64,000 nt of DNA, from NCBI GenBank assembly GCA_022457155.1, contig JAJGOT010000743.1, positions 1-64,000 of the forward strand. Direction: 5' to 3'. Made by a program: the position numbers and the translations under genes. Shown piece after piece: positions 10,883 through 20,301 of the stretch. A model generated the notes under the pieces. That model was given only the letters and a program-made list of their open reading frames with translations. It did not search any database and was not told the origin of the DNA. This DNA comes from Cladopsammia gracilis (taxonomy: Eukaryota; Cnidaria; Anthozoa; Scleractinia; Dendrophylliidae). Position 1 is the first letter of the stretch, and every line of letters begins with the position of its first letter.

Positions 10883-13800
10883 AGTTCGTGTGTAACTTAA
10901 CTTTAAAACACCAGAAGTTGATTATGAAGTCTTAAGTTATCTTGGCCGATTTGCCAGCAAGATCTGTGGAACTTGTATTTAAATTTACGAGAAGAACACT
11001 GAACACTTTAATTAGCTGTTTACAGGTAGTTATGTTAATCTCGGTCGGCGTCCTTTATACAAAGCTTTTGTTATCTAAATAGTGTAATCAAACTAAACAG
11101 ACCACGTCCCGAAAAGTACAGCGCACTTATTCCAGTAACCACGAAGTGATTGGTATAAAAACCCGTTCGATTGAAGTTAACTTTCGACACTCCAGACAGA
11201 TTTCACTGTTGAGTTTACAGTTACTTTAGGTTTTATCAGCGAAACCTAAAATACAATTCGTATGGTAAACGAGCTTTTTCTGTTGTTGCTCCGGAACTTT
11301 GGAATAACTTACCTGAGGATATTAAATCTGCAAACTCAATTGATGATTCTAAACGCAAACTTAAAACATTTCTTTTTAAGCGAGCTTATGAATCGTGTAG
11401 TTAGCGTCTAGTTTTAATTTCAATCTCTTGTGATTATTTTTACTTTTTAGTTTTTGTCTATTTTTGTAAACAGCGCCTTTGAATCTTGTAGAAAAGGCGC
11501 TGTATAAATGATTATTATTATAATTCTAAAATAGCGGCTGTAATCCCTCAAAGAACGCCGTTGTTTCTACGAACACAAAGACGCTTGAATAGTCGCTAGA
11601 TTTCGACCAATCACAGCGGGTTACTGGGGACTCGAATGCGCTCCACTTTTGCGTGGGTCTATATCTTGGAAAAGTTCAGCGTGAGACGCGACAACAACGC
11701 CTGCAGTTTGCAAATCATTTCCCGCTCAAGTCAGCAACGTCCCTCAACAAACAGTCCATCGCACTCTGTAATAATAAAATAAGCTGTCGCACTTTGTAAT
11801 AACCGTTATCGCACTTTGTAATAAACTTGGATTAGATAGTCTGTGGGCAAGTGGACCCTATATAACAAACGCAGCACGGTGTACCACTGGACTTTTTCAA
11901 AATGGTGGTCGTTCCAAGAAGTGCAGACTTTTGCAAAGTTTTGACACTATTTACAATTCCTATTTCCTTCAAGTGACCCTTTAAGTTCTTCGGAATCACT
12001 CAGGCCCAGAGCTCTCACAACGACTGGCACTACTTATGTCTTTACTCTCCAAAGCCTAGATATTTCCCTTGCAAGATCTTGATATTTTTCCTATCGCCAG
12101 GCACCGCAATATTATTATTATTATTATCATTATCATTATTATTGCACTAAATGCTTAAAAAATTACATCGCATTTGGCCAAGTCAAAATGTCAATTAATG
12201 CGCGACATCGCAAATAATGTGACCCAACTGAATTTAATAAAAAGGAAAAATGCAAATAGCAATGTAACTAACAAAACATCTCAGTCTCGAACGTTTATGT
12301 TCAAGTTCGAACCTGGAAGGATATTTTACCTTTTGTTGCAACAAGTGATGGATAAAGTCTACAGTGAAAAAACTATAGGCGATTCTTTTCTTGCTAAATA
12401 TTGATGTTTTTATAACCAGAGTTTGGACTAAGTATGCTAGTTTTTCCTCCAAAATATGTTGAGGATAAGATACCATTCAAGACCGATAAGGCGCAGTGCC
12501 AGCCAGGCATTTCCCCATTTTGGACTTGATATTATTTGCCGTACCTCAAGCACGACACCGCTTGAAGGTCCAAACTTTTTTTATGAGTCTTTTAACGCTG
12601 ATAATTCCTGCTTCACCGTCACCGGAGAAGTAAATACGCGGCAGAATCGAAACCAGCCTATGGGTTATCTGACGAAAACGGGTATTAACCTTGCACAGTT
12701 GATTGTAACGTGACATGCGTGGTTAGTTTTACAAAGAGTGCACATCCCAATTCTGCATTTAGGGGCCAATAGTAGCTTCATCTATTTTCCACAGAGACTG
12801 ACCAAAACATTGAAAAGAGTTCTATTCCAAGTTTATCACAAAGTGCGATGACGGATTACAAAGTGAGTTAGCTTATTTTATTACAAAGTGCGATGCACTG
12901 TTATCACAAAGTGCGACCGCTTTTTTATAACAAAGTGCGACAAGAGTTATTACAAAGTGCGACAGGTATTACAAAGTGAGACAATTTTATTACAACGTGC
13001 GACGATTATTACAAAGTGTGACAGAACACTCCTTCGCATGTCAGTCTCGCGCACCTCAAAAGCGCTTGTTGTGCAGACTAAACAGGATTAGACTGCTATA
13101 GTCACGGGGAGGGGAGAAAAGAACCTAGGCTAGATATCGGATTGTATAGAAATACAGGGGGTAGTGTGATTTGGTGTTATCTTGGCCTTTTATCAATTTC
13201 GGATTCATACCTTCCTGCTGGATCATCCTGATGACCTTGGACATATCGGTTTCTTCAGGGTCTATCCGCATCGCTTTGGCTAAACGACTCACTGTAAACT
13301 CATTTTCTTCCCGAGTGTCCTATTGAGTAATATATCGCATTCATCAGTCCTGTTCTTCTGGGCTCCCGCCTTAGGTAAGTTGAAACGATTCTTACGGCCC
13401 TACAATGCAATCTTTCTATAGAACTAAATAAATCTGATGGAATTAAAGCACATACCTCACGGCTAAACCGTATTCTACATAGGGCAAAATCACTTTAACA
13501 TAAAACTCTCCGGTAACATGTCCGTTGGTAGTAAACCTACAACAGATCCCTAGTGTTTTTTTTTAGCAAAAGTCTTATTGTTTGATTATAAGCTTATAAG
13601 CCGAGTTAATGGAGCTTAAAGCAAATACAATATTTTTATGTGATTTTTGGTGTAATTAAGACTTTGAATTTTTGGCCGCCATGTTTGTGCCCCTGAGTGG
13701 GGCACAAAGATGGCCGCTCCATACATTTCTTACTATATATAAATGTCTAATACTCGTTCGCCTATAACTCTTGAACGAAATGCTATTATTGCGCTTCAAA

Positions 13801-15767
13801 ATTTGGCGAAGATGTGTAGTTTTAAACTCTCTTCAATTCCATAAACATTTTGGAATCGAAATGTATTGTTTAATGCTTCTGAATTTTGATATGACGTAAG
13901 TGAAAACCAAGTATACAAGTTTTAAAAGACCCGGGCAACTGTTGCGATAAACATGTGCAGACAGATCAATATTCCGTATGGTTATCCTTGAATTTCGCTT
14001 TTTCAGCCTATTTTTCTTTTTCAGCGGTAATTTTATGGATTTGTCAGTTATTGATTTTTAAATCAGTAATATTCGGACAGGCTTTCCAACACCCACGACC
14101 CACGACAATCAGCTACTCCCTCACTGTTCTCCGCTTTCTAACATCATGAACGAAAATCGTAATTCCTTTATTGTGCTCCTTCAGCGCCTTCGCGTAGTCT
14201 TCCAGAACGTACCGGGACGTAGTTACTTAAACGCGGAGCCACCCACAACCACCCAAAACGACCCACAACTACCTAGAAAATGACCCAAAACGATCCACAA
14301 CCACCCACAACCACCTTGAAAATGACTTGAAAATGACATGTGCGATAAGAGCAGTTCTGCTACAGCCTTGTTCCCAGGAACGACTGAGGTTGAACTGTCT
14401 ATACCAACTTACAATTAAAGTACAACTGGACCATTTCTGTTTATTCTATATCGATTGCAATGTTTGTATTTTTGGTGGTAACGGCCGCCCATAGAAGTTC
14501 CCTTGGACTTTCTCCACTTTGTCACATAATGTTGACGAAAACATTTGTAGAGTTTTTGCTGTGAACATCGATTTGGAAGCCAGGTGATCTTTGGATGTTA
14601 AGATGCATGACGTAATATAATCACGTGCGGCCGAAAATATAGTGGCCACAAAAATAGCTCACTGATCAAATTACTGAAATATCTCGCATGCATTGCATTG
14701 CAGCGCCATGTGAGATTATGTTTGCGTTTATTTATTTATTAATTTATTTACTTCAAACTCCAAGTGCGTTGTTATGTGGCTCATTTTATTGTTATTTAGC
14801 TGTTGTGTATTGTTGCTGCGTAATATTCAGTCGTTTATAACAACAACAACAACAACAACAACGTTTATTCGCACTGTAAAGTTACAAAGATGTATCATAC
14901 GTAATATATAAATTAAAAATAGATACAGTAGCTGGTTACCCAAAATAATGCTAAACAGGCCGAAGTTCAATTTCACTTGCCCGACAGTACAGAAATAAGT
15001 TTGTCCTTTGGACTCGTCACGCAATCTTTCCTCCTCCATGTTCGTGTGAGTTGCATGATAAAACTCGAGCGGGTTTGTTTTTCGTCGAATTTGGAGTATT
15101 ATTTACTTATTTCTTATTTTTTTACCAAAATAATTATTTTGGCTCATAGGTGCGTATATACGCAGTCAGCGATGGTAATTTTAGGTCGTTGTGGATTGTT
15201 CGGGTCATTCAGGTAGTTGTGGGTCGTTTTGGGTGGTTGTGGGTCGTTTTGGGTCGTTGTGGGCGGTTCCGCATTTTAGTAACTACCCGGGTAGCTACCC
15301 GTACAGGGATGGTTTGCACGGCGGATCAGAACAATGAAATTTCCATCATTTGGGAATAAAATGCCATTTTATGCAAACGAATTTACATTGGAGCTGTCTA
15401 CCAACATGGCCGCCGTGTAAACAGTCACGATAAACCATGAATGATTTTTCCTGATATATTGTGTGCCCACTATAATAAGTAAATAGCTAGGCTGAGTTAA
15501 TAATCGAAAATAATTTCGATGCATTGAAAAGCTTTATTAAAAACGGATAAAAAATGACCCACCCTTAACCGTTTATTTCCAAATTTCTGTCATGATCAGC
15601 AGAGAGCAAGCGCAACCTATTCAGTATAAAACATCTCTTACCAACAAGACGAGTTTTCCTTGTGGTTGTGTCGTTTTCATCAGCTGCTGTAGTTCATCGG
15701 TTGTCATCACTGGTACTTTGGGAAATCTTTTCTTTAAAGCGCCAATAACTAGTCTCAGAGCTGCCAT
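8359..15767 (-). CDS. Single-domain rhodanese-like sulfurtransferase A
   Basis: Rhodaneses move a sulfane sulfur through a persulfide on an active-site cysteine; the substrate here is unknown. Three minus-strand exons give 171 aa: 15767-15642 (42 codons, start MAALRLVIGALKKRF, donor TTG|GTAAGA), 13319-13211 (acceptor CAATAG, DTREENEFTVSRLAKAM, donor GAAG|GTATGA), and 8639-8359 (acceptor TTTGTAG, stop TAG). The joined frame contains LVLLDTREENEF, the usual first rhodanese signature, and the loop CYCAVGYRAS with predicted catalytic Cys92 and Arg97 closing a six-residue loop. The C-terminal part has VYNLGGAIFKWANE. No signal peptide or membrane segment is obvious. Exon lengths and phases match rhodanese B exactly at exon 2, so A and B are tandem duplicates. 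Intron 2 (4.6 kb) holds several mobile elements. Family call is firm; subcellular site and physiological role cannot be read from sequence. Confidence 0.88.
8670..9252. mobile_element. TTAA-TSD element with GGTGGCTCC termini
   Basis: Terminal inverted repeats GGTGGCTCC / GGAGCCACC lie inside TTAA duplications at 8666-8669 and 9253-9256, 583 bp in all. It sits in intron 2 of rhodanese A, only about 30 bp upstream of the exon 3 acceptor. A one-ended relative starts near 22191. Confidence 0.75.
9372..9533. mobile_element. Small palindromic MITE
   Basis: GGGCCGATTTACACGGTACA pairs with TGTACCGTGTAAATCGGCCC; pairing continues through GCATGCGACACGCTTA / AAGCGTGTCGCATGC. About 160 bp, in intron 2 of rhodanese A. 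Confidence 0.85.
9724..9905 (+). repeat. Dispersed repeat 'aaccctttaagccccaatagtg'
   Basis: AACCCTTTAAGCCCCAATAG...TACTTTGATACTTGGGATTACAGGGTTAA, ending with a complement of its start (AACCCTTTAA / TTACAGGGTTAA). It behaves like a small terminal-repeat element; the open frame crossing it is not coding. Confidence 0.5.
10823..10883 (+). repeat. (AAAT)n microsatellite
   Basis: Uninterrupted tetranucleotide AAAT/ATAA array of about 60 bp inside the 10256-13028 element. Confidence 0.95.
11255..11404 (+). pseudogene. LINE reverse-transcriptase C-terminal remnant
   Basis: The 50-codon frame reads NSYGKRAFSVVAPELWNNL then PEDIKSANSIDDSKRKLKTF and ends at TAG. This is the typical end of CR1/L2-like LINE ORF2 (RAFS..AP.LWN.LP...R...S...FK..LK). 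The following 110 bp end in AAAGGCGCTGTATAAATGATTATTATTAT, a matching 3' tail. It lies inside the 10256-13028 element. Confidence 0.75.
14208..15304. mobile_element. 1.1-kb element with ACCCACAACC-rich inverted ends
   Basis: The left end has CGTACCGGGACGTAGTTACT followed by repeated ACCCACAACC and ACGACCCA blocks (14208-14310). The right end carries the complement, GGGTCGTTTTGGGTGGTTGT and relatives, ending at GTAACTACCCGGGTAGCTAC (15190-15304). The interior is unrelated DNA with a CAA microsatellite (14837-14862). No transposase was seen. It lies in intron 1 of rhodanese A. Confidence 0.65.
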
Positions 15768-15935
15768 CACAAAACGCAAACTAAAGCAGTGAGTCACTGA
15801 AGATATTGTCGTGAACAGTTTCAGAAACACTCGATTATTTATGCAAGTTATATTGTTTACTTTTAATTTATGTAACGCAAACGCAATACACAATCCTGTG
15901 TTAGCGAGAGAATGTAAAACGCACGTGCATAAGCA

Positions 15936-16161
15936 TTAATTTTTGTGGGGGCGCGGGGGGGGGGGGGGGGGTTGGGCAATTACCAAAAAAAAAATTCCTT
16001 CAGAAGAAAAAAAAATCGTGCACCAGAAAGCACGTGAAAAAAGAGACTTATTTTGGTAAAAAAAAAATTATTGCAAATAGTGATGCTGAAAAAAAATCAT
16101 ACTGAGAAGAAATTGCCCAACCCCTTACCCCCCCCCCCCCTCCCACCCCCACAAAAATTAA
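15936..16161. mobile_element. Palindrome with TTAATTTTTGTGGGGG ends
   Basis: Left TTAATTTTTGTGGG pairs with right CCCACAAAAATTAA; inner GTTGGGCAATT pairs with AATTGCCCAAC. The G and C homopolymers just inside the ends are complementary. Confidence 0.7.
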
Positions 16162-16329
16162 ATGGTCCGTCCCTTGAACTTAATAGAGTGTTTGCACTTG
16201 ACGTCATAGCCGCCATATTAGTGTCCCCGTACAAAAGAATTTTAATTAACTTCTTTTGTTAGGGACACCAACATGGCTGCCATGGCCTTTGTCATTTGAG
16301 TCCCACGGGACTGAGTGAAAACACTCTAT

Positions 16330-17025
16330 AGGGAGCTTCCACGACGGCGACAGCAGAGAGAACGGCACAAAACAATAGGTTTAATGAGCGAAAACAATGC
16401 TTATGCACGTGCATTTTGCACTTTGCATTAGTACATTTCTTTACTTTCCCTGCAAAACAATAACGTCAAATGATCAAATTGGTTTCGTGGAGAACGTGAA
16501 CACGCGACGGTTAATTAATTTTTCTTTCTCTAATTGAACTTAAAGGCTGACCCTACAAATTTAGCTCCTGGACAATCCAGTCATATAAGACAAATTAAAC
16601 AAATTGGAACAATTGCAAAGTAGTTTAAAATAGCGCGAATCCTTTTTTCAAGTGACGTTTTCCTTGGCGTTGCCGTCCTAGTTGCAACCACGACGGCGAC
16701 GGCATAAAACAATAGGTTTGAGCGATAACAATGCCTCTGCACGTGCGTTTTACATTTTGGTACATTTCTTTGCCGTTCCTGCAAAACAACAACGTCAAAT
16801 GACCAAATTATAGGTTTTGTGGAGAACGTGAACACTCGACGGTTAATTTTCCTTTCTCCATTTGAACTGGAAAGCCATCCCTTCAAATTCAGCTCCTGGA
16901 CAATCCAATCACATTAGAAAAACTAAACAAATTGGAACAACTTAAAAAGTATTTCAAAAAAGCGCGAATCCTTTTTCCAATTGACGTTTTCCTTGACGTT
17001 GCCGTCGTCGTTGCTTAAGCTCCCT
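16330..17025. mobile_element. 0.7-kb element of two direct halves
   Basis: The ends AGGGAGCTTCCACGACGGCG and GCCGTCGTCGTTGCTTAAGCTCCCT are near-complementary. The interior has two related halves beginning ACGACGGCGAC (16340 and 16691), each with ACAATAGGTTT, AACGTCAAATGA and AATTGGAACAA. Confidence 0.6.
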
Positions 17026-17219
17026 TAATCGCTGTAAAACGACTGCCCGCAGACTCAAGACTCTAAGGTAAAAAATATCGAGGTTGGAGGTATATGAAAG
17101 GGTAGGGATTTCACGAGTCGAAGTATATGAAAGGGTATAGGGATTTCACGATGTATAGGAAAGGGAAGGGAAAACACGAGTTGAAGTATAAAAGGGTAGG
17201 GAAAACTGTCATTTAAGTA

Positions 17220-17430
17220 TTATAAAAAGGGCCTTTCAAAATATTTCAAACAGATGTACGTAAAGGCTATAAGACAGGGCTCAACATTAAGCAGCGTTCC
17301 CCAAACAATGTTATAAGGATGAACAAAAACAGTTTTTCTTCCTCTGTTTGATGTCCTCGACGTCTTTTTTTCGTCTTCCCATTTGAAGATTGAACCTTCG
17401 TAATTATATATGACAATTTTCGATTTTATT
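17220..17430 (-). pseudogene. Decayed copy of rhodanese last exon
   Basis: On the minus strand this reads KSKIVIYNYEGSIFKW, then RGRKTVFVHPYNIVWGTLLN, matching rhodanese B exon 3 (KSKIVIYNLEGSIFKW, RGRKTVFVHPYNIVWGKLLN). The DNA match to about 23552-23700 is close, with small indels between the two blocks. The upstream part with the active-site loop CYCSVGYR is missing, and no matching exons 1 or 2 were found nearby. It lies between genes A and B, as expected for a third tandem copy that has been lost, or for a partial duplication. Confidence 0.75.
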
Positions 17431-17504
17431 ACTAAGTGAATCAGCCATATTTTCACAAAGGATCTTATAAAAGCAGGATGTAACAAGCTAAGTGAAAATA
17501 TGGT

Positions 17505-17672
17505 TCACCGGCGAAGAATCGAACCTCGGTCTCCTGCTTACAACAGCACAGGCGAACGTACATATGTATACCTGCCAAGTCTCACGCCTGCGAGTCCAAA
17601 ACTCCGATCTCACGCATATGGAGCAATTTCTCACGCCTGACTTACAGATTGAGCTATCAGCCTTAAGGCGGG
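17505..17672 (-). other. tRNA-like sequence interrupted by a repeat
   Basis: Minus-strand 5' part GGCTGATAGCTCAATCTGTAAG (17662-17641) looks like a tRNA acceptor and D arm. Minus-strand 3' part with box-B-like GAGGTTCGATTC lies at 17557-17510. Between them is repeat DNA with ACCTGCCAAGTCTCACGCC, the terminus of the element at 57822-58571. Probably a tRNA pseudogene or SINE head broken by insertion. Confidence 0.4.
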
Positions 17673-18185
17673 GGTCTACCTGAATGCCATTTTCCCGCCA
17701 CTTAACATGGCTTTAATGGCAATATCTCGTTCACGTTTCAAGCAATCCAAAAAACCCTCTACTTATAACAGAAAACTATGTTATGGGATGTTTTGTAAAT
17801 TTTTGGGTGATTTTTGGGTATGTTTGGGAGGAAATAGTTTTTCTCAAAGGATTGGTAAAATTTAGAGAAATAAAAAATATTGAAGATTTAATGAATTTTA
17901 AAAATTAGAATTTGTAGTTAATAATTAATAGACGGATACCAAGTTAGTCCACTAGCAACCTGGGGTGCTCTTGCGTGGGTATCGACTGTTTGTTGGTGTT
18001 CCAAAAATCATTTTCTTTCTCCTATCCCTACTTAAAACATGTTAAAACCTCTTAAAATTTCAATAAAATTCAGGTTTACCCCCACCTTAACTGATCGCAT
18101 AATCCAATCAAAAATATAGTCACGTTCATGAAAATATGGCACTTTTTTGTAGGTTTTTATCGTTCTGAACATGATTGTTCTAGCG

Positions 18186-18375
18186 AATAGGCCATTTGCA
18201 CGATGACGTCATATGACTACAACTACCACAATCCTTCAGTTTTTCGTTTTGTAGTGCAAATTAGGGCCATTGTTATTTAAACCTCACTGGGATTACAAAA
18301 TTTAAATAAGAAAGGAAAAACGAAATGAATTCTGGTAGTTGTAGTCAAATGACGCCATCGTGCAAATGGCCTATT
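18186..18375. mobile_element. TA-flanked MITE
   Basis: TAGGCCATTTGCACGATG / CATCGTGCAAATGGCCTA ends and GACTACAACTACCA / TGGTAGTTGTAGTC inner pairing. The terminal TA on both sides fits a mariner-type target. Confidence 0.8.
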
Positions 18376-18377
18376 GA

Positions 18378-18515
18378 TTGGTTAATATTCTTATTTTGAT
18401 TTTCCAAATATGGCGGTAACAACTTCTTAGCAAATTGAATAATCGGAAGCTTGTTTTGAAGCGTGCAAGAGACAGTTGCACGTTTCAACCCACTTATGGG
18501 TTTCTGATGTTATTA
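18378..18515 (+). repeat. Dispersed repeat copy 1
   Basis: Closely matches 35550-35695 in the same orientation: ATTGATTGGTTAATATT, GATTTTCCAAATATGGC and GACAGTTGCACGTTTCAACC are shared. Confidence 0.75.
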
Positions 18516-18831
18516 AACGGAGGTTTGAGGTCAATGGAAATTTCCCAATTATTCGAACATCTTCGGACCACTTCGGACATCTTCGGAATAGATCGGGTTG
18601 TCTAAGGATTTGGTCGGATCGCCTTCGGAAATAAAAAAGAATTGATAAATTTCGACGCTGTTCCTATAATTGTTATACCGACGTTTCGGCAATGCTGCCT
18701 TCCTCAGGGTACAAAACTATCTTTATCACTTGAAGTACAGTAGTGTTCAGTGGTACATACAATGGTGACTATTCCATTGCAATACTAAAAGCCTGCATCA
18801 GTAATCCATCTTGTGCACAATGTCCCATATA

Positions 18832-18990
18832 TTTCCGAGTTGCTCTTAGCCTCCTTTTTAAACCGAGGCCAAGTGCAAAACCATTTATATGAAAATGAGT
18901 TTCCTTTGACATGCAAATAAAACTTATATCCATATGAATGATTTTGCACTTGGCCTCGGTTTGAAAAGGAGGCTAAGAGCAACTCGGAAA
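18832..18990. mobile_element. Palindromic MITE with TTTCCGAGTTGCTCTTAGC ends
   Basis: A nearly perfect inverted repeat: TTTCCGAGTTGCTCTTAGC / GCTAAGAGCAACTCGGAAA and GAGGCCAAGTGCAAAA / TTTTGCACTTGGCCTC. A partial relative without the ends lies at 22622-22702. Confidence 0.85.
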
Positions 18991-19108
18991 TGAGCTATTA
19001 AAATTCAGTTTGTTGTAGCAAGTAGACTTTTGGTGGATAAAAAAAATTCACAGCTCCCAATTGATACCAAATAAGGTAATGTTTTCAAAGGTATATTCAT
19101 CCTTTTAT

Positions 19109-19691
19109 GGAACCGACAGTACATTGATCTTGTATTGTTGTTGTTGTTATTCGGTGTTTTTTTTTTTTTTTTTTTTTTTTCATGTTATACTCCTGCTATT
19201 TAAAGTCGGTTGAAGGAGATATTCCAAGGCGTTGGCTGGATCACTGATTCAGCGATTTGGGAGCTGATTGGTGGAATTTCCGAAAAACAAACTACGTATG
19301 TAATGTAGGAAAAGGCCGATCTACAAAGGTAGACGATCAGAGTTAACGTTATCTTTATCACATTACTGTTACATTTGCTGTCAAGACTTAAAATACTTGC
19401 TGATAGAGGTGAAGTCTCGTAACCAATTTAAAAGGTAAAAATTAAATAAGAAATACACGTTTCATGTTTACAAATTCATCCTTACACAGAACCGACAGTA
19501 CATTGATCTTGTGTTGTCGTCTTTGTGATGCAGTGTATTTTTCCATATTTTTCCCCTGTTATTTTAGGTCGGTTGAAAGAGATTTTCCAAGGCGTTGGCT
19601 CGATTGGCCGGTGGAATATCGGAAAAAGAAACTACATGTACGTAATGTAATATAAAAAAGGCCGATTTACAGATAAAAGCGATCAGAGTTA
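19109..19691 (+). repeat. Imperfect tandem duplication upstream of the Glu-Gln frame
   Basis: Blocks 19109-19335 and 19485-19691 share ACCGACAGTACATTGATCTTG, TCGGTTGAA.GAGAT.TTCCAAGGCG, GGTGGAAT.TC.GAAAAA and GGCCGAT.TACA...GATCAGAGTTA. A 25-bp poly(T) interrupts the first copy. Confidence 0.75.
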
Positions 19692-19761
19692 CCAATCTTT
19701 AGTACATTTCTTATACGACAAACCAGACAAAACCAGGTTAGGGAGATTCAATCAAAGTGAA

Positions 19762-20301
19762 ATGGCTAGTTTGATTTTTTCAACCGCGAACCAAGATTTG
19801 ATGGGAAAAGATACAACCGAAAATAGCGCGGAAATGCATGGAAGCACTGAGATGTGGAAAACAAACGCCTCTACAAACACTGAGTATTCGATAAGTCTTG
19901 ACGACATCCATATTGAATTTGATAACAACCAACAAGCAAATGAAGAAGGAATCGGAAGACCCAACAACGCTATCGAGGGAAGTTCCAGTGTTGCTGCAGC
20001 AGAACAAATAGAACAAGAACAAGAACAAGAACAAGAACAAGAACAAGAACAAGAACAAGAACAAGAACAAGAACAAGAACAAGAACAAGAACAAGAACAA
20101 GAACAAGAACAAGAACAAGAACAAGACCAAGACCAAGACCAAGAACAAGAACAAGAACAAGAACAAGCACTTCAGGTTGTTAGGCGGCGTCGAATTGGAG
20201 TCGTCGAGGCCACTGACAAAGATCTCGCCAAAAGAAGGGGCGTACGAGTTTTACGAAAGAAATTTGGCGACGATTTGGCGAAAAAGAACCCAGCGATTTG
20301 A
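19762..20301 (+). CDS. Orphan frame with long Glu-Gln repeat
   Basis: Uninterrupted 179-aa frame, not recognised. Residues 1-80 are of mixed composition (MASLIFSTANQDLMGKDTT, then SISLDDIHIEFDNNQQANEE). About 80-135 are a Glu-Gln dipeptide repeat made by a GAACAA hexanucleotide array (20008-20170), with three Asp-Gln units near the end. The last 40 residues are basic: VVRRRRIGVVEATDKDLAKRRG, then VRVLRKKFGDDLAKKNPAI. Flanks with normal codon use and a C-terminal basic block argue for a real protein, but the repeat could also stretch a chance frame. An imperfect 200-bp duplication lies just upstream (19109-19691). No splice partners were found. Transcription evidence would decide. Confidence 0.4.
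   Translation: MASLIFSTANQDLMGKDTTENSAEMHGSTEMWKTNASTNTEYSISLDDIHIEFDNNQQANEEGIGRPNNAIEGSSSVAAAEQIEQEQEQEQEQEQEQEQEQEQEQEQEQEQEQEQEQEQEQDQDQDQEQEQEQEQALQVVRRRRIGVVEATDKDLAKRRGVRVLRKKFGDDLAKKNPAI
20008..20170 (+). repeat. (GAACAA)n array
   Basis: Hexanucleotide array coding Glu-Gln in the frame at 19762-20301; a short GACCAA variant block occurs near 20124-20141. Confidence 0.97.

Larger units (their letters stand above)
10256..13028. mobile_element. 2.8-kb element with arrays of inverted subterminal repeats
   Basis: The ends are TGTACTGTCACACTTTG and its near-complement CAAAGTGTGACAGAACA. Just inside the left end are about six copies of TCGCACTTTGTAATAA (10261-10375); inside the right end are about nine copies in the opposite orientation, TTATTACAAAGTGCGA (12833-13022). 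Three more left-orientation copies lie at 11759-11824. Between them are an ATAA microsatellite, a LINE remnant and no recognisable transposase. The layout suits a non-autonomous DNA transposon whose subterminal motifs bind transposase. No clear target duplication was found. It lies wholly in intron 2 of rhodanese A. Confidence 0.7.
17562..18640 (-). mobile_element. Rearranged relative of the 57822-58571 element
   Basis: Shares, in reverse orientation, TACCTGCCAAGTCTCACGCC, the block around TTTTATCGTTCTGAAC, and the CTTCGGA-rich stretch (18555-18630) with 57822-58571. A separate MITE (18186-18375) interrupts it. Confidence 0.5.
15768..19761. other. Intergenic repeat mosaic upstream of rhodanese A
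   Basis: Holds a GC-ended palindrome, a 0.7-kb element of two related halves, the rhodanese exon relic, an interrupted tRNA-like sequence, several MITEs and a 200-bp tandem duplication. No intact gene. Confidence 0.6.

Noticed and set aside
10261..13022. CRISPR-like repeat arrays
   Set aside because: Repeats are 14-16 bp, degenerate, with spacers of only a few bases, in both orientations, in an animal intron. They fit transposon subterminal repeats.
19780..20166. Minus-strand Leu/Phe- and Leu/Val-repeat frames
   Set aside because: They are the complement of the GAACAA array; the sense frame has better flanks.
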